DNA from: Artemisia argyi
Taxonomy: Eukaryota > Streptophyta > Magnoliopsida > Asterales > Asteraceae
Length of the DNA: 64,000 nt
Direction: 5' to 3'
Assembly: GCA_030686995.1 (NCBI GenBank)
Contig: CM060709.1
Coordinates: forward strand, 270,364,913 to 270,428,912
Under the pieces are notes generated by a model, which saw only the letters and a list, made by a program, of their open reading frames with translations, searched no databases and was not told where the DNA came from. Both the position numbers and the translations under genes were made by a program. Every line of letters starts with the position of its first letter. The first letter of the stretch is position 1. Shown here one piece after another: positions 33,068-44,629 of the stretch.

Positions 33068-35284
33068 TTTTTAATTAGTTTTAATGTTAATGTGCTGCAT
33101 TTGAAAGATGGCTATCACTTGTACTAGTTGGCGTCTGATTTTAGTGATCGAAAGGTGTACCGGGTTAGAATTCTTATTGATTTGTGGTCCTATTAGTTAT
33201 CAAAAGGTTGTTACTTTTTTGGTATGTAAGATGTTTTACTAATGAGTAGGTTTGATTCACCTCTTTGCTTACTGATAATGTAATGCGGGAGTTTCAAATT
33301 GTGATCAATATATGTTTGCACTTGAAAGGTAACCTTTGTTGTGAAGTTTGATGTGTTTGTCATATTTTTAGTTAGCTGTTTTAGGTGAATCTTAGAGCTG
33401 GAATATAGTTTGTTTGATCTAGTTTTTGCTAGAGATCTTTTAGCCATAAGTCCGTAACATTCAGTATTTTTTTATGACTTATGTTATAATATGCGTAAGT
33501 GGGTAAATGCATAGACTTGTTGAACCACAAGAGGAGTTCTAGAAAGATGCACAGACTCTATTCTAAGTTTAAAGCCGAGTAATATTGATAATTATAATGA
33601 GATGTGTAATTTGTTCATGCAAAAGCTCTGAACTAATATCTGTGTTTCCTTTTAGGTTGAAAAGTATTATGTTTGCTGAGTGAATTGAGTTACTAGACTC
33701 TGGATACAACGGCTTGGAGTATTCCCTTCAAATGCTGAGAAATATAATGTTCCACAACTATGCCTTCTTCCTATGACAGATGAAGGTGTGATTCTTCATG
33801 CATTACATGATGTTCCTCGACGTTAGGGGTTGTTTGGATTGCTTATCATTACTGCCTTATAAAATAAGCCATTTCCAATAAGCAGATGAATTTACTTATC
33901 GAGAACTGATTATTTCACTCGCAAATATGTGATTAGCAGTTTTGATAACCAATTCCAAACACTCTCAAAACTGTTCATCTATTACGTCAAAATGCAGCAA
34001 TCATCTAAGGTTTCTTTTTATTCATTAAAACTGATCTCTATCAGACAGGACTAAAACGGATGCAATCTTGAACCGCTGTTATTTGCAGAGAGTAATGCCA
34101 CAATGGAGGTCAAATTTGTTCTTTATCTGTTGATTTTTTCCCCTACAATACTAACAATAATAATCCTTTTATAACCTACATCGTCTTCTAATTAGGTTCG
34201 AACTATAGTTGCTGCTGGAAAGTGGAGTCAAGTTTGAGATTGAAGCATTGTCTGTGCACTCACTTACCTTTTTGTCAAAAGAATATTTGCCATCCAAAAT
34301 CTGAGGTATATTTTATAGAACATCACAAACATTTACTCTAGAAGACTAGAACCATTACTCTCTAAACATCATTCTTATGAGATGCACTCTATAAACTCTA
34401 AGTGCCAACTACATAGAGAAACCTAGGACTAAAGGCATCATATCCAATAAATTCAATCACATAATATTGCAGCATACGGGATAACTGATACCTGATGTCA
34501 GGTCATTGCCAGAGCCTGCAAGCTTTTGGAAAATACTTTTTAGAAACATCCCCTGCACATTTTAGATGGTTGTGGGCAGTGTTCTTTTGATATACTGGAT
34601 CGCTTTAGTAATAACTATTGCCATTATAGCCTCCATAACCATAAAAACCTACATTACCATCATAGCCTCTATAACCGTTATAGTCTTCATAACCATTAAA
34701 GCCTACTTTTTACCATTATAGCCTCCAGAACCTGGAGGTGGGTAATAGTCACCTGCTCTGTTGGCGTTGTTAGCTGAGGGGTTTGCGTTTGCTTTATGAC
34801 TATTTTATTGGAAAGGTAAAGACGATCTAACTTCATTGAAGTTCTTAGTTCCCATTAGAAGATTCAGTTAGGTCATTCATCCATTTGATACTTGTCTTAT
34901 TAGGTCATTCAGATTTGATGCTCAAGCAGATGGTGAGCTGATCCTAAATGTTAATGATTATGTTATAGTTACCAGGAACTGGTCATTTTAGCACGGGTCA
35001 CAATGGTCGGGTGAACTCGCAAGCACTTTTTCATCCATCTCTATTAATGCTTAATATATGATTACAAAACTATATTGTTACATTTAACTCCAACTTGTTG
35101 AATAACGTGATTTAGGAGGTTGTCCCCGTTTAACCTGTTTCTTAGCTAATTATTGCTATTTTACGCATTTGACAGTTGACACAATAGACATAAAAGATAA
35201 TCCAAATTGAACCATTAGATATATCATGTATGTTCAATTATCTAATCTACCCTTATGCACACAAATGTCAAATGATCAGTTTGG
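33068..35284. other. Noncoding stretch with exon-like scraps (copy 2)
   Basis: Equivalent of 7046-9262, with the MITE-like block at 33825-33965 and the Gly/Tyr-rich minus-strand fragment near 34592-34802. Confidence 0.45.
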
Positions 35285-36080
35285 ACTGGTTCATCCCTCA
35301 GAATTTTCTCACCTTTTGCACTTCTAAACTTTCTGATCTAGATCCATATTTCTATTCTCTTATCCTTTGATCATAAGTGTAAAATTCTTTGTTTCAAAGT
35401 GATCCAAACTTCATCCTCTCAAGTGTAAGAGAAGAATACTTCTATCCCCCAAGACAAGAAGTATTACAACTTGTTGTGATCTCCACATCCAAGTTGTTGG
35501 TGCATCATCAAAGATCATTTACATTATTCTTTGTGAAGATTATTGTGAATATTTGATTGTAGATAGTTGTGCTAGATATATAGATTGTGTGATTAGTTAG
35601 TAGCTTGGTGTGAAGAAGAAAATTTAGGAACTAGATTGGTGTGAAGAAGATAGGTGTGGAGTAGTTAGTTGTGAAGTAGATTGATTTGAAGAAGTTGTGT
35701 AGAAGTTGTGACTTAGGTGTGAAGAAGTTGTGGTGTGAAAATTGGTGTGTAAATTGGTGTGTAAGGTTTTCTCCGCCATAAGGGAGCTTGTTGATATAGT
35801 GAAGAAAACTCTCGAGTTAGGTACTCGGGAAGTGGAGTAGGGCAAGGAAGGTGTCCTTGTAGCCGAACCACTATAAATCTCTTGTCTCGCGGTTCGATCT
35901 TTCCATCTCTTACTTATTTCATTACTTATCATTGTTTATTAATAGTTGTTTATATTGTGCAAGACTTGAGATCACATATTATCGAATCTAAGTTTTTAAA
36001 AGCTAAGAAAACACTAAAACTATCTTTTATAACGAATTAAAAAGACGTAAAACTATTCAACCCCCCTTCTAGTTTTCCAC
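35285..36080 (+). mobile_element. 5'-truncated SIRE-type copia LTR fragment (copy 2)
   Basis: Same truncated LTR as 9263-10047, with an extra 11-bp unit (a repeat of TAGAAGTTGTG) that the SIRE-type LTR at 11566-12057 also has. Copy 1 therefore lost it. Confidence 0.85.
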
Positions 36081-36332
36081 AGTCCTGTATTTAGTCATTT
36101 TGTTGGATCACACTCAAAATTATACACCAAAGTGGTCTGTTTAAAAAAGTGAAATGCTACGGAAGACATTTAGGCTTACAAATATTAAAATGAAAAGAGC
36201 AGCACATACCTTTGAGTTGTTGATGCTAATATCTGCCATACCATATCATTATCTTTTGTTCATTATTCCATATTAAAAATCTTAACCCTTTTGTATTTAT
36301 ATTCAGTTTCCATACATCAATCCTATCTCTCC

Positions 36333-36967
36333 TTATATATACTGAACAGATGGCCTGGGTAACACGAAACCATACACAAAGATATCCCAAACCTTTTTAC
36401 TGATCATACGTTTGCGCCACAAAGCAGAAGATGAAATCTCGCATGCCTTTGTCTCCGTTATGGACGATAGGTTCATGGAAAAACTTTTTTTTGTGTGTGG
36501 CAAAAAGAGTCTGAAAAAGCCTGCGGTAGAGCTTCCACATGAGATAATAGAGTCAGAATCCATTGACAGGTGCATACAAGAATTTTTTGCCGAATTCTCC
36601 TCGCTCCTACACGTTGCTTGATGCTTTCTATTTCGACTCATCTAACAATGATTACAAGGTTCTACAAGTGACTTCTCACAGTGGCTTAAATGCTTATATC
36701 TATTTCCAAAGATCCAACACATGGAAAAAGATTCAGTTTTTAGAAAATCCCCAATACCTCTCTAAATCCAAGTCGCGTTGGTCAAAGCCAACTTTTTTGA
36801 GCCACAATATTTATTTCATGGTAGGTAAGTTCGACACTGTGCTTATCGTTTTCGATGTGAAGTCAGAAAAGTTTAGGGAGATAGGACTCCCAATCCTTAA
36901 CACAAGCTATGCACCTAATAAGATTTTAGTGGTTTTGAAAGGTTGCATTCACTTTTCTATTGCTTGA
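36333..36967 (+). pseudogene. F-box-associated-domain gene fragment (copy 2)
   Basis: Same as 10300-10934. In the 134-aa frame it differs by two residues (S/P and I/T). Confidence 0.6.
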
Positions 36968-37213
36968 ATATACAATTTGATGCTTGAAAGGTCAAAAACC
37001 CTGAAACCTTTGAATTTTAAGTTTGTGAAATAGTATGCTTGAATATACAATTTGATGCTTCAGTCAACCTGTTTGTGATTTATTTGTTCTTTCTTGCTAA
37101 GTCATGTTCATGTATTGCTTCATTATGCTCTTATTGCATGTGTTTGAATTTATAAAGACTAGATCCATATTCCAGCAATCTTCTGAGCACTTGATATGTA
37201 TTTGCTTGAACAG

Positions 37214-37651
37214 GTCCCGTGGTCTTGCTTTGATAGACTAGAGCTTAGTCCATCAATCGTCAAGAATGTCCTCCTAATTGATTACTCCAATGGATTTCAA
37301 GTCCTTGATGTCGATGACGGTTCTAAATTTAGTGAACTGGTCTCAACTCGTGACGATCCAGTCACATTTCTACAAATACAGCCTACACATGAAGAGACCG
37401 AGGGTCATGAAGGATTCAAATTGTCACACCCCTTGCTATTGGTTGTGGCTAGTGAAGAGACGAGGCTTTCAGGTCCACCATCACACAGCGAGAGAGATGA
37501 ATCTTAGATGGAAAATTCCATGTACTCTCCTAGAGTTGTTTGCTTTTACTCTTTAAGGTCACATAGTTATGTTCACGTCCTGAGATTTCGGTCAACTATG
37601 TATATGGTCAGATGCAGTCCACGGATAGTGGCCGTGGGTCTTGGCTCACAA
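37214..37651 (+). pseudogene. ATG18: ATG18-like pseudogene, upstream exon
   Basis: A 438-bp exon with acceptor CTTGAACAG and donor GTATGT, exactly divisible by three. It carries FDRLELSPSIVKNVLL, YSNGFQVLDVDDG and LSHPLLLVVA, then after a TAG (nt ~37505) FYSLRSHSYVHVLRFRS and MVRCSPRIVAVGLGSQ. These match the WD-repeat core of plant ATG18f/g/h proteins as I know them. The TAG is in both duplicate copies, so the gene was already broken. The next exon is at 48939, beyond a gypsy insertion in the intron. Confidence 0.8.
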
Positions 37652-38053
37652 GTATGTATCCCTTTACACCGACTTCATTATTAGCTTTGTTTTCTTGTTC
37701 ATTTACGAAGTTTCTCTGTCTTTTTAAGACACTTATCCAGTTCCTATCCTTTTTGAGAATGGAACTGTGCTGAGTATAGTTGTCGAGATTAAGTTTTTGT
37801 TTACTTTGAGTTGGATTGATTTAATAAAGTAGAGGTGGCAAAATGGGCAGCACATGCGGGTTGGGTACTGGGTCAAAACATGGTTTAATTGTGCAGATCA
37901 AAAGAGGTCAGGTCACATCAGGTTGACCGGAATACTTGTTATCTGAATTTTTAGTTTCTAGTAAGATATAAGTGAGTCAGATATAATCATGAGTTATATA
38001 AATCTTGATAACAAATTAAGAATAACATTTTGCTCAAAAAGTTGTGTCATGTC
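37652..38053 (+). other. ATG18-like intron, left part
   Basis: Starts with donor GTATGT. It contains a repeat-like stretch from about 37834 (AGGTGGCAAAATGGGC, GGGTCAAAAC) of a kind common in plant non-autonomous DNA elements. It ends in the target-site duplication ATGTC (38049-38053). Confidence 0.55.
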
Positions 38054-38543
38054 TGATGACGTATAGCCTATATTTGGGCCACAAGCCCAAATGATAGACA
38101 TTACTTACACCTAAGCCCACTACGAATGGGCTACCATGACAATGGTATGGGCCGTAGTATTATTGCTTTGGGCTCATAAAGCCCAAAGGCCCAATCTAAC
38201 CCACCGGGTAACGATAAGGATTATCTATTCAAGGAATAGATATCCTTACCTCGGATAAGCACCACGCGTGCGAAGAGTGAGGAGCAAGAAATACGGTTTC
38301 TTAGCCCCTATATATAGAATCACACGATTCTCATTAAAGGTACGATATACAACCCTAACTCTTCAACTAAACCCTAAATCGATTACTTACTCTCACGCCG
38401 GAGTCTAATCGGGGGAGACAATCCCTCGATAAGTCTAACGGTGTTGTTTATTTTCTTAGTGCGCAGGTAACAAAGTACTAAGAAGCTAATTGATATAAGA
38501 GCAAAAGCCCAATAACCAGGTACGCCCAACTTTTGTATCAACA
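38054..38543 (+). mobile_element. 5' LTR of the Tat-type gypsy element
   Basis: TGATGACGTATAG...TTTGTATCAACA, with a TATA box (TATATATAG) at 38309-38317. The only difference from the 3' LTR is G versus A in the phrase TTAGTGC[GA]CAGG. Confidence 0.95.
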
Positions 38544-38545
38544 AG

Positions 38546-38562
38546 TGGCGCCATCCGTGGGA
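38546..38562 (+). promoter_or_regulatory. Primer-binding site of the gypsy element
   Basis: TGGCGCCATCCGTGGGA, 2 nt after the LTR; TGGCGCC starts are usual for plant Tat/Athila elements. Confidence 0.85.
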
Positions 38563-38579
38563 CCCTACTAAGAACTAGA

Positions 38580-41051
38580 ATGACGAAACATAAGAATTCG
38601 AGCCAGCGGACTCCGCAGCCAGAAAAACGTGACCATCTGAGGAAGAATCAACAAGATCCAACCTCCAGACAAGTCGCTGGGACAACCAACACACCTGGTC
38701 ACCACGAGGCAGGGACAACCCAACCTCCCCCAGCGGTAGAACTACCCAGGATTACTTTAGAGGTCCCCAGCGTTGAGGAACTCCAACGCACCCTCTTCAC
38801 CACTCCTCATCCGGCTACACCCGCAGTGAACAACACTGTGCCGCCAGGCGCTCCTGAACGGAACAGGGCGCCTAACACTGAGGAAGAAATTCTTGCAACA
38901 ACTGAGGACGCACCGGATCTGACTTTGGGGAACTTTGTATCCCAAAATTATGAAACATTAACTGCCCTTATGCAAGAAGAAGCAACAAGAAGAGCAAACA
39001 CGGACCTACAAGCCCGACTTAATTTTGGTCCAGAACGCGAACCATCACCACCACGCCACCCGCGAGGAAGACGTACAGAACGTACCTCTGTCCATGATAG
39101 GTTAGGTGCGGTACCTGACTCACAAAATTCTGGAAACAGCGGTAGGCGCACCAATGTCCATTCCAGACTTGGTAGTCGGGGGATACACGATCGATTAGGG
39201 CCTCAACATTCGCCAAGCCAAGGATCTTCCAAACCTGAAAGTAGGCGGATACAAGATAGATTGGGGAGGAGGAGATCCCCAAGCAGAGATCCCTCAGGCT
39301 CTTCTTCTGAAAGAAGCCGGCGCAAGCGCCGAAAACGAGACTACTCTTCTTCCAGCGATTCCTCGGACAACGAGGACAAAGAAACAGGACATTGGAAGTC
39401 AAGAGGAAGACGTCGCGAGGAGGAGAACGAAGATATGTCCCTCCCATGGCGACGCCAGAAAATTGACGCGTTTACGCGACGCATCAGCGATTACTCAGAC
39501 CACAAACGCAGGCGCATGCCCGCTAACATAAAAACATATGATGGAACAGGTGATCCTGATGATCACCTAAAAATTTTCGAGTCAGCCGCAACAATCGAAA
39601 ATTGGCCACAACCTGTGTGGTGCCACATGTTTAATTCCACGTTAGTAGGAAACGCGCGCACATGGTTTAGCAAACTCCCACGTAGGAGCATCGGTGGATT
39701 TGAGGAATTACGGAAAGCATTCCGCCACAACTTCACCCAGCGAAAGAAGTGCGCTAAAAACCCTGTGGAGCTAGCAAGAGTGAAACAGCGCCAAGGGGAA
39801 TCCACCAGCGCTTTTATGGAACGTTTCAAGGATGAGTGCATACAAGTCAAAGCATGTCCTGAAATTCTAAAAATTTCAGGGTTCATGAATGGAATCAATA
39901 ACCCAGAACTCATCCGGAAGCTTAATGACAAAGTTCCACAATCCTTTGACGAGTTAACAAAGCGCACTAGATCCTTTATACAAGGAGAAGAAGCTGCTGC
40001 GGATAGCAAAAAAGGATATTCAAACTATAGGCAACAAGAACAGCCGCGGAGACAATCCAATGATCAGAACAACAACCGCAGCAGGAACTATCGCAGTGGA
40101 AGAGACAACGACAGATATACCCCTCTCACTAAAACTCCGAGAGAAATATTTGTAACAGAAGGTGCGAACTTCCCAAAACCACCACCAATGCGCACAGCAG
40201 AAGCAAAGCGCCTAGGTAGTGGATACTGCGAGTACCACGGCCAAAAAGGCCATTCAACTAACGAGTGTGTTCAACTAAAACAACTAATTGAAAAATTAGT
40301 TAGAGAAGGCAGGATGGACCACCTCGTGAAAAACATTAAGGAGGGAAAGGATAAGCAGAGAAACGGGGGCAAGAAAGAACCCCCAAAAGAAAAAGCTGAT
40401 ACTATCTACATGATACAATCATGGCAACGCAAGATAAAGCAAAAGGTCAGCCAGAAATTCTCTCCAGAAAAAGAGATATCCTTCCCTACCATAGCCGCGG
40501 ACAACGCAGTCGTGGGACCTCTAACCATTGAGATACATACGGGGGGACATGACATCCACCGCATGTACATTGATGGTGGAGCATCCGCGGACATCCTGTA
40601 CGATCACTGTTTCAAAAGGCTGCGACCTGAAATCCAAAGTCAGTTGATACCAGCTACAATGTCATTAACAGGATTCACAGGAGAAAAGATTTGGCCCATG
40701 GGGCAGTTACGCTTATTGGTGGTCGTAGGAGATGAACAACACTCAACCGCGACATGGATAAATTTCATGGTAATAAAGTCTCCTTCACCATACAATGGTA
40801 TAATTGGAAGACCGGGAATATCATCCATGCGCGCGGTACCATCCACAGCGCACGGAATGCTTAAATTCCCAGTGGAAGGAGGGGTGGTCACTCTCTATAA
40901 CACAACAGTACCACCAAGAGAATGCATCGCAGTAACAACTGAAGCGAAGACTATTCCAGAACAGCGCACGGAAAAAAACGCCAAATTTAAAAGTCGCTAT
41001 TCACCCAGATTATCCGGAACAACAAGTTTCGATTGGAGGATCTTTATCTGA
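38580..41051 (+). CDS. Tat-type gypsy gag and protease (823 aa)
   Basis: The N-terminal 300 residues are disordered, rich in Pro, Arg and Ser, with four RxxVHDRLG/IHDRLG-type repeats (residues ~170-230) and an SR-rich stretch. The retrotransposon gag domain spans about residues 320-480 (YDGTGDPDDHL, ARTWFSKLPRRSI). An unusual zinc knuckle follows near 549, with spacing C-x2-H-x4-H-x4-C instead of CCHC. Protease begins near residue 640, with IDGGASADILY as active site (DGG in place of DSG, as in many Tat elements) and GIIGRPG. The frame ends TGA at 41049; pol lies in the +1 frame, entered at about 41005 where an A-run seems one base too long. Confidence 0.9.
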   Translation: MTKHKNSSQRTPQPEKRDHLRKNQQDPTSRQVAGTTNTPGHHEAGTTQPPPAVELPRITLEVPSVEELQRTLFTTPHPATPAVNNTVPPGAPERNRAPNTEEEILATTEDAPDLTLGNFVSQNYETLTALMQEEATRRANTDLQARLNFGPEREPSPPRHPRGRRTERTSVHDRLGAVPDSQNSGNSGRRTNVHSRLGSRGIHDRLGPQHSPSQGSSKPESRRIQDRLGRRRSPSRDPSGSSSERSRRKRRKRDYSSSSDSSDNEDKETGHWKSRGRRREEENEDMSLPWRRQKIDAFTRRISDYSDHKRRRMPANIKTYDGTGDPDDHLKIFESAATIENWPQPVWCHMFNSTLVGNARTWFSKLPRRSIGGFEELRKAFRHNFTQRKKCAKNPVELARVKQRQGESTSAFMERFKDECIQVKACPEILKISGFMNGINNPELIRKLNDKVPQSFDELTKRTRSFIQGEEAAADSKKGYSNYRQQEQPRRQSNDQNNNRSRNYRSGRDNDRYTPLTKTPREIFVTEGANFPKPPPMRTAEAKRLGSGYCEYHGQKGHSTNECVQLKQLIEKLVREGRMDHLVKNIKEGKDKQRNGGKKEPPKEKADTIYMIQSWQRKIKQKVSQKFSPEKEISFPTIAADNAVVGPLTIEIHTGGHDIHRMYIDGGASADILYDHCFKRLRPEIQSQLIPATMSLTGFTGEKIWPMGQLRLLVVVGDEQHSTATWINFMVIKSPSPYNGIIGRPGISSMRAVPSTAHGMLKFPVEGGVVTLYNTTVPPRECIAVTTEAKTIPEQRTEKNAKFKSRYSPRLSGTTSFDWRIFI

Positions 41052-42663
41052 CAAAGGTAAAGCAGCCGTATGCGCACTCTTGCAAAAGAACCTAGATATC
41101 TTTGCATGGGAACCAAAGCATATGACGGGAGTACCGCGCTCTATCACAGAGCATAAGTTACAAATCCGACAAGGATACCCTCCAATACGACAAAAGAAGC
41201 GCGGCCAGGCCCCAGATCGTGCAAAGGCTATTTTGGAAGAAGTACACAAGCTAGTAGATGCAGGAATCATGCGCGAAGTATACTATCATGACTGGCTTTC
41301 TAACCCAGTTATGGTAAAGAAGAGCGATGGCAGTTGGAGGATGTGCGTGGACTTCACTGACCTCAACAAAGCATGTCCGCAAGACTGCTACCCACTGCCA
41401 GAGATAGACTGGAAAGTCGAATCCTTGTGCGGATACCCCTTCAAATGCTTCCTAGATGCATATAAAGGGTATCACCAGATCCAGATGGCAGTGGAAGACG
41501 AAGAAAAAACAGCTTTCCACACCAGTCAAGGGGTATACTGCTACACAAAAATGCCTTTTGGCCTGAAAAACGCTGGCGCGACATACCAACGACTGGTGGA
41601 TACAGCCTTCGAAAAACAAGTAGGCCGCAACTTGGAAGTCTATGTTGACGACCTTGTCATCAAAAGCCATACAGAGGACGAGTTGGTGCGCGACATCGAG
41701 GAAACATTCCGAACGTTGGGGAGAATAAACATGAAGTTGAATCCCAAGAAGTGCACCTTTGGCGCAACGGAAGGCATGTTCCTCGGATACTTGATAGAAC
41801 CCGATGGAATCAAACCGTGCCCAGAGAAGACAAAGGCTGTTATTGATCTCCCCTCCCCGCGCACACTCAAAGAAGTCCAGTCACTAAATGGAAAGTTAAC
41901 AGGGCTGAATCGCTTCCTATCTAAGTCAGCAGACAAGTCCCTTCCCCTCTTTAAAACACTTATGAAGTGCACAAAAAAGGGAGACTTTCGCTGGACTCCC
42001 GAAGGAGAAGAAGCTTTCCAACAACTTAAACACCATATGGCATCTCTTCCCAAACTCGTCGCACCACGACCAGGGGAAGAACTAATCATGTACTTATCGG
42101 CAACCCACGGAGCAGTTAGCGCAGTACTATTGACAGACAGAGACTCCGTCCAGACACCCATATACTTTGTAAGCAAAGCCCTAAAGAAAACAGAGGTTAA
42201 CTACAGTGCTATGGAAAAGCTGGTCTTGGCTCTAGTGTTCGCATCCAAAAGACTACGCAGATACTTTCAAGCGCATCCAATAGCGGTAATCACTGATCAG
42301 CCAATTAAACAAGTTATCTCCAAACCGGATGTATCAGGACGCTTACAAAAATGGAGTGTACTGCTAAGTGAGTATAACATCTCGTACAGGCCGCGCACTG
42401 CAATCAAAGGACAAGTCTTAGCCGATTTTATCGTGGAGAAGCCAGATAGCGACATCCCGACCTCTGCAGCAAAAACAAACCTACAGGAACCGTGGACCTT
42501 GTTCACAGATGGATCCTCATGCGCAGATGGATCAGGCGCAGGCCTTATTCTCACAAATCCAGAAGGTATGGAATTTACCTACGCGCTACGCTTTGAGTTC
42601 ACAGCCACAAACAATGAGGCAGAATACGAAGCCCTACTAGCCGGACTACGCATCGCAATCTAA
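41052..42663 (+). CDS. Tat-type gypsy reverse transcriptase, RNase H and start of second RNase H
   Basis: The frame runs open before the listed ATG at 41080. Reverse transcriptase has SDGSWRMCVDFTDLNKACP, MPFGLKNAGATYQR and catalytic YVDDLVIKS (near residue 187 from 41080). The first RNase H region has VSKALKKTEVNYSAMEK. A second RNase H of the archaeal type starts with LFTDGSSCADGSGAGL and NEAEYEALLAG, the mark of Tat elements. A TAA at 42661-42663, where the family has a Lys-type codon (RIAI-x-MGVRNLEAN), breaks this domain; the same frame continues directly after it. Confidence 0.92.
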
Positions 42664-44205
42664 ATGGGTGTTCGCAACCTAGAAGCAAATGTAGATGCAC
42701 GTCTAGTCGCTAACCACATGTTAGGGGAATACGAAGCCAAGGATGATCACATGATCCAATACCTGGAGAAGACAAAATCTTTGATTAAAAACTTTGATAG
42801 GTTCACAATTAAACAAGTACCTAGAGGAGATAACAGGAAGGCGGACGCACTCAGCAAGATTGCATCCACAAGCTTCGCACACCTCTCAAAACAGGTATTG
42901 GTGGAAACCCTAAAAAACAAGTCAATCTTAGATATGGAGATATCAACGGTGATAGAGGAACAAGATCCTACGTGGATGACACCTATCATCGAATTTATTA
43001 GCAAAGGAATCCTACCCCAAGATAATAAAGACGCTCGAAGAATACGGCGCACAGCGCAACGATTCGAATTACGCGACAACATACTCTATCGGCGATCTTT
43101 CTTACAACCATGGCTCAGATGTGTTGGACCCCTCCAAGCAGACTACGTACTCCGCGAAATTCACGCTGGGTCATGTAGTATGCACTCAGGGCCACGATCC
43201 ATGGTGGCAAGCGCTCTAAGGTCAGGATACTATTGGCCAACAATGCACCGCGACGCACGCGATCTAATAAGAAAGTGCAGCAACTGCCAAGTACATAGGC
43301 CTATTCCGCGCCGACCACAGCACGAGCTAACACCAATCACCTCACCATGGCCATTTTACAAATGGGGTATTGACATCGCAGGACCTTTCCCCGTCGCAGC
43401 TGGAGGAATAAAGTTCCTCATCGTAGCCATAGACTACTTTACAAAGTGGATCGAAGCAAAAGCAGTGGTGAACATTACGGGAAACCAAGTCAAACGCTTT
43501 GTTTGGGATAATATTGTCTGTCGCTTCGGCCTACCAGGCGAGATCGTATCAGACAACGGAAAACAATTCTGTGATAACCCATTCAAAGATTGGTGCGCAC
43601 AATTGAACATCACACAACACTTTGCTTCAGTCAAACACCCACAAACCAATGGCCTAGTTGAGCGCGCTAATCGCAGTCTGGGCGAAGGCATAAAAGCGCG
43701 CCTTGACAGACATAAAGGAAGATGGGTAGATGAGCTCTCGCACGTCTTGTGGGCGCATCGCACGACAATCAAAACCAGTACTGGCGACACGCCATTTTCC
43801 TTAGTCTATGGAACAGAAGCCGTCATACCAGCCGAGATAGGAATGCCAACTATACGTACGGCAGAGGTCAACGTCACAACAAATGACGAGGAACGGCGCA
43901 TAGACTTAGACATACTGGAAGAAAGACGCGAACGCGCAGCTATACGTGAAGCAAAGGCTAAGACAAAAATGAAGAGGTATTATGATGCAAGAGTCAAAAA
44001 CACTTCATTCAGACCAGGAGACTTTGTTTACCGCGCCAATGACGCGAGCCACGCAGAAGACACAGGCAAGCTCGGACCCAAATGGGAAGGACCTTACGAG
44101 GTCACAGACGCGCTCGGCAACGGCGCATACAGGTTGCGCGATATGGAAGGTCACGACCTGGCGCGCACTTGGAACATCTGCAATCTCAAAAAATGTTACT
44201 TTTAG
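42664..44205 (+). CDS. Tat-type gypsy second RNase H (C-terminal part) and integrase
   Basis: After the stop at 42661 the frame runs on: VDARLVANHMLGEYEAK and RGDNRKADALSKIA finish the archaeal-type RNase H. Integrase has an HHCC-like zinc domain (HAGSCSMHSG, CSNCQVHRP), then the DDE core with GIDIAGPF, VSDNGKQF and GLVERANRSL, all three catalytic residues in place. A C-terminal region with PGDFVYRAND and LGPKWEGPYEV follows. Integrase inserts element cDNA. The ATG at 42664 is not the true start, since the polyprotein would be one chain. Confidence 0.92.
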   Translation: MGVRNLEANVDARLVANHMLGEYEAKDDHMIQYLEKTKSLIKNFDRFTIKQVPRGDNRKADALSKIASTSFAHLSKQVLVETLKNKSILDMEISTVIEEQDPTWMTPIIEFISKGILPQDNKDARRIRRTAQRFELRDNILYRRSFLQPWLRCVGPLQADYVLREIHAGSCSMHSGPRSMVASALRSGYYWPTMHRDARDLIRKCSNCQVHRPIPRRPQHELTPITSPWPFYKWGIDIAGPFPVAAGGIKFLIVAIDYFTKWIEAKAVVNITGNQVKRFVWDNIVCRFGLPGEIVSDNGKQFCDNPFKDWCAQLNITQHFASVKHPQTNGLVERANRSLGEGIKARLDRHKGRWVDELSHVLWAHRTTIKTSTGDTPFSLVYGTEAVIPAEIGMPTIRTAEVNVTTNDEERRIDLDILEERRERAAIREAKAKTKMKRYYDARVKNTSFRPGDFVYRANDASHAEDTGKLGPKWEGPYEVTDALGNGAYRLRDMEGHDLARTWNICNLKKCYF

Positions 44206-44629
44206 GCTACGGCCCCTTCACAAACACACTTGCATCCTACGAGGTGCCCAATAAGTGTTTGTCTTTTTTCTTTCTAGGAATTGTATTTTCTATTTTTTCC
44301 ACTTACTTGCAAGTATTAATAAAATGTTATGGTTTCTAGCTAACTCCATAGCGCATTTTACTTTATTGCATATATGTCAATATTGTTTATTTTATATTTC
44401 TGCCTACATGGCGTGCATGCACCACTTAAAGACCCACGAAGGCATAAAGGATGAGTTAACCTACTAATTTACTCGTTGAATAAGAGGGTTGCAAACCCAT
44501 CAACATTGGATCACGTATCCTTGCTAAGCGCCTTACTCTTGAGACGTCAAAGTAAGTTTCACATGCGCACCCCACGACGGATGCGCATATACCAAGTACA
44601 CCGTACGAGCTTAGCAATATAACGAGCCA
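44206..44629. other. Sense 3' noncoding region of the gypsy element
   Basis: No gene; T-rich at first. It lies between the end of pol and the 3' end of the antisense gene, so the two transcripts converge here. Confidence 0.6.

Larger units (their letters stand above)
29331..37598 (+). repeat. Segmental duplication, copy 2 (8,268 bp)
   Basis: It matches 3309-11565 across its whole length. Changes noted include 9603-9700 (11-bp unit gained relative to copy 1) and single-base changes scattered evenly. It continues on the right into the remaining part of the ATG18-like exon, so on that side it keeps the ancestral order. Confidence 0.93.

Noticed and set aside
3309..37598. The two 8.26-kb copies as LTRs of one giant element
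   Set aside because: They contain gene exons and an older LTR fragment, lack TG...CA ends, and have no PBS or polypurine tract at their borders.
38757..43790. Minus-strand ORFs opposite gypsy gag-pol
   Set aside because: Shadow frames of the sense polyprotein; unlike the real antisense gene at 44881-47538, they have no splice logic or domain.
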